64,000 nucleotides of DNA from Temnopleurus reevesii (taxonomy: Eukaryota > Echinodermata > Echinoidea > Temnopleuroida > Temnopleuridae), in assembly GCA_036244855.1 (NCBI GenBank), contig BQKZ01000980.1, forward strand, positions 59,220-123,219, in the 5' to 3' direction. Positions 61,201 to 64,000 of this stretch are shown piece after piece. Both the position numbers and the translations under genes were made by a program. Within the stretch, counting starts at the first letter, position 1. Every line of letters starts with the position of its first letter. The notes under the pieces are model-generated. The model was not told the origin of the DNA. It worked only from the letters and a program-made list of their open reading frames with translations, and ran no database searches.

Positions 61201-63838
61201 GGAAGGGGTTAGAAGTGCAAGACAACCCTTCCCTAGTCTACTGGAAGACGTTCATTGAGAGTAGGGTCATTGAGTTAGGAGGAACTGACGGCAAGGAGGT
61301 AGAAGTAGGAGACATTTTGAAAGAGTCTGCCTCTCTGGCTTGGCAAGGACAAGTCAAGTACATCTCAAGTAGGGTAAGTTCATTAGTCTGTGTTCCCTGT
61401 TCAATGTATGTTAGATCAAGTGTAATGTTGAAACCATGACAAAGTGTCATTTGCTTCAAAATATGTTAATGATTGTACGTGACCAGCCTATTTTACCGTT
61501 CATACTATCATCTTGGCGCTCATTGAGATACTCGAACCAAACAAAGATACTCGGGAGACATTATATTCTTCCTATATGTTTGTATGACAGGGTACAGCAT
61601 TTGCTCCGTGGCCTGGGTTCAGCCTACATCGTCTAGCTGATGACAGCCACAGATCAGAGCCTTTCATTGAGATACTCAAACCAAATACAGACTCTAAAGA
61701 GACAGCTGGAAGTCAGTCTTCATTGGAAGACTCTTTTATGTCAACATTATGCCATCACGTCAAGGTATGTTTTCATGCATTTTTTAAAGCGTACTGCATG
61801 CAAAATGGTCTTCTGCGATTGTATCTAGGAAAATGTATTTGATGAGTAGAATATCGACAAATAAAATCTTGAAAGATTGTGATTAATTCCGCTGGGTGAC
61901 GTAACGATAGATAGAATTTATTTAATGTTGTCGCCAACGGCCCACAAATCTTGCTCCTGTTTTTACTCAACTTATTTGTTTGTTGCACTGTAAGCTCTGT
62001 ACCCAGACTGAGGGCTGAATTATTTTCAAATCATAGCATCCCTATGACTCAGAGCCGATTTAATTGTTGTTTCTACAAGAAAGCCTTAACAGAAGAAAAA
62101 AAATGATAACATGATAATTCATACAGGATACATTGCCAATGAAATGTAAATATTTGTCTCTTCTTGAAAGCACTATTCATCAGATGTTATCTTACTCATA
62201 ACATGAAAGCATTTTTTTACCTTTATTCCACAGTCTAAGTATGTAGTGAACGAGACGTTTGAGTTCATCCACCTTGCTAATCTTAATGAGATCCCATCTT
62301 GGTTCATTCTTCCAGGAAAGTTTGAACTGTATCCTTTTCAACTCATTTGCAAATTGAATTTTTCCTTTTTTATTTGGTTGATTATTGTGTTTGAACAGTG
62401 AGACTTAATGTCAAATATGACTTAAATGTTTTAATCTTGGATAGGGATACATATCTATTAATTTGGAATATGTAGTAACTTACAGATATTGAATAAACTG
62501 CGTCATGGTTCTGCATCCCAGGTGAATTTAACCAATTGTTTCTTAAGCTTGGATGAATAAGAATATTAAGAAGAGCTGCTATGATTTATTCATTTTTGCC
62601 AAATATGTATTCATATAAGTGTCAGTTAATCAATATAGATATTAGGTTTGAAAAAAAAAACTTAATTCAAAGATTGTTAACTTAGCAACTTAAACCTGCA
62701 ATATAGCAATAGTATTGTATATATTTAGATGTTTCATTTTATTCAAACCACTTCTAGGTTTAGTCAGATCTACATCAAGTAACCAGCTGGAATTTAATAT
62801 GATTTACAAATAGATTTAATTTTATTTTATTCAAGTTCCTTAACTCATGTATTATCAGACGGCTGAGAGAAAAGGAAAAGAATCAAACTGGCTACTCTCG
62901 GTCTCGTTTCTGGATGCATTATTTGACTCATCGTCTGCCTGGTGATGGGCAAGGGGTTATCTGTCAGTTGAGCTGTCTAGAGACAGATGATTACATTCCT
63001 GAGGCGCAGTCTATGGGTCTTAGCACTCAGGTCTGGACTCAAAGTATTACAAAAAATCCACTTCATAAGGAAGGTAAATATGAAACAAGTATATTATCTG
63101 GCTTTATATGACACCGATTAAGATTCTCGTCATTTGAATGGTTGATCGACATTGATCAATCGTTCCATCTAACAATCACCTGTGCAATTTTGGCTCCATC
63201 AACATGCAATGGATCCATTTCCATTGCAGTCAATTACATCACATAAAAACCCATAGCAGTGTGCAGTGTGCTATGCAGAAGTGGACCGCTCGCTGTGCTA
63301 AGCATACTGGATCTACTAGAATGTGTAAACAAACGATTTTAGGAATTTAGTTGGGTGATAATGAAAATAATAAAGAAATCGGAATTTAAACAGAGATCTT
63401 ACAGAATTATGTATCAACATATTATTATATGATTATGTGACAACATTGCATAACTTAATTGAAAATTGAATACCTACACAAATTACAAACCACAAATTAT
63501 TTAATTATTAAAGAAAAAGGTTTTCAAGGATCGTTGAAATATAGCAAGAGAAGGAGAAGATCTAAACACCTGAGGGAGATTATTCCAGAGATGTGATGCA
63601 GAAGTGAAAAAGAAATGGGTGACAAAAATATTGTTAGAATTCTGTTTTCTTTTAAATTTTACCATAGTTCCCAACGTGCAATTGAAGGGCACCCGTCACA
63701 CATTCTTTTTCCTTGTCCATGGGGACAGGAGGGGGAGATGCATTGCAGTACCTCTGGTTTCTCCCTTTATGCTGAATGGAGCAGCCCATGCCATATTAGC
63801 TTGCCATGAAGAACAGGAGCGATCAACTGAAGATGAAG
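58190..63838 (+). CDS. MTBP: MTBP orthologue (MDM2-binding protein / Treslin partner), 5' eight exons, 3' end beyond window
   Basis: Joined exons: 58190-58262, 59989-60352, 60629-60690, 61066-61373, 61591-61764, 62234-62328, 62859-63073, 63668-63838; all phases agree, about 487 codons without a stop. Resemblance to human MTBP runs in order: 'MDSYY' (human 'MDRYL'), 'LASELDAIADELP' region (human 'AAENLHQLSDKLP'), 'LLDVIWLM…HHAKITI' (human 'MVDIILLL…YSAKITI'), 'FEFIHLANLNEIPSW' (human '[15 protein letters not shown]') and 'VPNVQLKG' (human 'VPDVEVKG'). MTBP binds Treslin/TICRR and is needed in the nucleus for CDC45 loading and origin firing; it also binds MDM2 in mammals. The N-terminal, Treslin-interacting part is what is visible; the DNA-binding C-terminus lies outside. 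Similarity is modest, as usual for this fast-evolving family, but collinear. Confidence 0.85.
58263..59988. other. MTBP intron 1
   Basis: 1.7 kb, 40% of it the MITE at 58608-59304. Nothing else recognised. Confidence 0.7.
58608..59304 (-). mobile_element. MITE copy 2, 697 bp, inverted, in MTBP intron 1
   Basis: Reverse complement of the element at 36049-36691, with better-preserved ends (TGATGGGGTCACATTAATTC at one end and its TGGTGCTG… partner at the other). TA dinucleotides flank it at 58606-58607 and 59305-59306. It has about 54 bp more internal sequence, including a short (ATC)n run near 59007. An internal copy of the end motif (…ATATTAATTCG) lies near 58870. Confidence 0.92.
59989..60352 (+). 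CDS. MTBP: MTBP exon 2
   Basis: Acceptor ctatag, donor ag/gtgagg; 364 nt, in phase 1, out phase 2. Begins 'VEEVALFEHVAQTLRTTEES' and contains '…LAYNSGWCTVEEKGVERD', aligning loosely with human 'YQFCSSDWQEIHFDTEKD'. A Ser/Asn-rich insert in the middle has no evident human counterpart. Confidence 0.85.
60629..60690 (+). CDS. MTBP: MTBP exon 3
   Basis: Acceptor gattag, donor gag/gtaagt; 62 nt, in phase 2, out phase 1. Encodes 'EYAALVASELDAIADELPVG', matching the human 'LADLYEEAAENLHQLSDKLP' block. Confidence 0.85.
60691..61065. other. MTBP intron 3
   Basis: 375 bp, AT-rich, nothing recognised. Confidence 0.65.
61066..61373 (+). CDS. MTBP: MTBP exon 4
   Basis: Acceptor ataaag (AAG rather than YAG), donor agg/gtaagt; 308 nt, in phase 1, out phase 0. 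Encodes 'FLLDVIWLMPTNTDFPILER' and '…LRRLEVWHHAKITILLGKG', clearly like human 'AMVDIILLLSDKDPPKLKD' and 'LKHLREWYSAKITI'. Strongest MTBP signature. Confidence 0.9.
61443..61565 (+). pseudogene. Decayed tandem copy of MTBP exon 5
   Basis: 'CATTTGCTTC' (61448) and 'CATTGAGATACTCGAACCAA' (61521) repeat the real exon's 'CATTTGCTCC' (61598) and 'CATTGAGATACTCAAACCAA' (61665) in the same order, displaced by about 135-150 bp. 'ATGACAAAGTG' replaces the real acceptor 'ATGACAGGGT', so the splice site is lost. Confidence 0.7.
61591..61764 (+). CDS. MTBP: MTBP exon 5
   Basis: Acceptor gacag, donor aag/gtatgt; 174 nt, phase 0 on both sides, 58 residues starting 'GTAFAPWPGFSLHRLADDSH'. Variable region of the family. 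A decayed near-copy lies about 140-150 bp upstream. Confidence 0.82.
61765..62233. other. MTBP intron 5
   Basis: 469 bp; nothing recognised. Confidence 0.65.
62234..62328 (+). CDS. MTBP: MTBP exon 6 (before a U12 intron)
   Basis: Acceptor ccacag; 95 nt, in phase 0, out phase 2. Encodes 'VVNETFEFIHLANLNEIPSW' then 'FILPGKFEL', matching human '[20 protein letters not shown]' and 'DIEFEL'. The donor GTATCCTTTT is a U12-type 5' splice site. Confidence 0.9.
62329..62858 (+). other. U12-type (minor spliceosome) intron of MTBP
   Basis: The intron opens with GTATCCTTTT, the U12 donor consensus. TTCCTTAAC, the U12 branch-point consensus, lies at 62836-62844, about 15 nt before the terminal AG. The intron is 530 nt, phase 2, and splits a Leu codon. 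Nothing else is evident inside it. Confidence 0.9.
62859..63073 (+). CDS. MTBP: MTBP exon 7
   Basis: Acceptor tatcag, donor gaag/gtaaat; 215 nt, in phase 2, out phase 1. Encodes a 72-residue stretch including 'GDGQGVICQLSCLETDDYIP' and '…SITKNPLHKEG'. It corresponds to the part of human MTBP between 'FELGL' and 'KTISVPDVEVKG'. Confidence 0.87.
63074..63667. other. MTBP intron 7
   Basis: 594 bp, of which roughly the last 300 are an antisense LINE fragment. Confidence 0.7.
63360..63625 (-). mobile_element. LINE fragment: RT C-terminus and 3' UTR
   Basis: Minus-strand residues encoded at 63623-63501 read 'FTSASHLWNNLPQVFRSSPS' then 'LAIFQRSLKTFF', the standard C-terminal signature of non-LTR retrotransposon ORF2. 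The following 3' UTR (63500-63360) aligns with the (TAA)n/GCGC tail at 13397-13545. It ends about 40 bp before the acceptor of MTBP exon 8. Confidence 0.85.
63668..63838 (+). CDS. MTBP: MTBP exon 8
   Basis: Acceptor ccatag, donor gaag/gtaggt; 171 nt, phase 1 on both sides. Encodes 'VPNVQLKGTRHTFFFLVHGD' and '…EEQERSTEDE', matching human 'VPDVEVKGECSSYYLLLQGN' and the following 'NRRCKATLIHSANQINGS' region. Further exons are outside the window. Confidence 0.9.
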
Positions 63839-64000
63839 GTAGGTAGTCTTAAAATAAATAGAGAGTTAAATGATGAGTATTATCATCTTTTATTTAAATG
63901 TTTAAATTGTATATCTTTGTTTACATTTTCTGCAACTTTGTTTTGATGGTTTGTTAATAATCTTAATGGCAGTCATGTTAGAGTTTTGCCACTATACAAG
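63839..64000. other. Start of MTBP intron 8
   Basis: Intron sequence after donor gaag/gtaggt; no exon before the window ends. Confidence 0.7.

Overview
This is an AT-rich, intron-rich animal nuclear scaffold segment. Repeat style points to an echinoderm, most likely a sea urchin: frequent TACATGTA and TAGGCCTA palindromes, (TAA)n next to a 'TTTATATAGCGC' LINE tail, and TA-flanked MITEs. The species call is inference. Nearly all long ORFs are chance. The real coding sequence is in short exons on the + strand, which I assembled by splice sites, reading phase and resemblance to known proteins.

Two genes lie head to tail on +. (1) A PACS1/PACS2 orthologue (phosphofurin acidic cluster sorting protein): fifteen exons from 22317 to the stop at 47624. 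All phases agree and give about 713 residues, from the acidic/autoregulatory region to the C-terminus. The N-terminal cargo-binding exons were not found and are probably upstream of the window. (2) An MTBP orthologue (MDM2-binding protein, partner of Treslin/TICRR in replication origin firing): proposed start codon at 58190, then exons to 63838, running off the right edge (about 487 codons seen). Its sixth intron has textbook U12 (minor spliceosome) signals. Between the genes (47.6-58.2 kb) are the PACS 3' UTR, a few exon-like orphan segments (51514, 53484, 55718) and repeats.

Layout: 1-4149 is a separate contig ending in a single N. It nearly duplicates 27779-29982 (about 8 mismatches in 2.1 kb) but carries an extra 1941 bp, so it is probably an alternative haplotype. 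4151-22316 is upstream PACS intron with a fold-back element and a LINE tail. 22.3-47.6 kb holds the PACS exons with large introns containing LINE 3' ends, a MITE, a telomere-like element and decayed copies of one coding exon. 41867-41904 is exactly the Nextera mate-pair junction adapter followed by an N, an assembly artefact. 58.2-64 kb is MTBP with a second copy of the MITE in intron 1 and a LINE fragment just before its last visible exon.

I found no prokaryotic system, operon, CRISPR array or RNA gene. The most noteworthy items are the U12 intron, the two decayed tandem exon duplications, the MITE pair, the probable haplotig and the adapter contamination.
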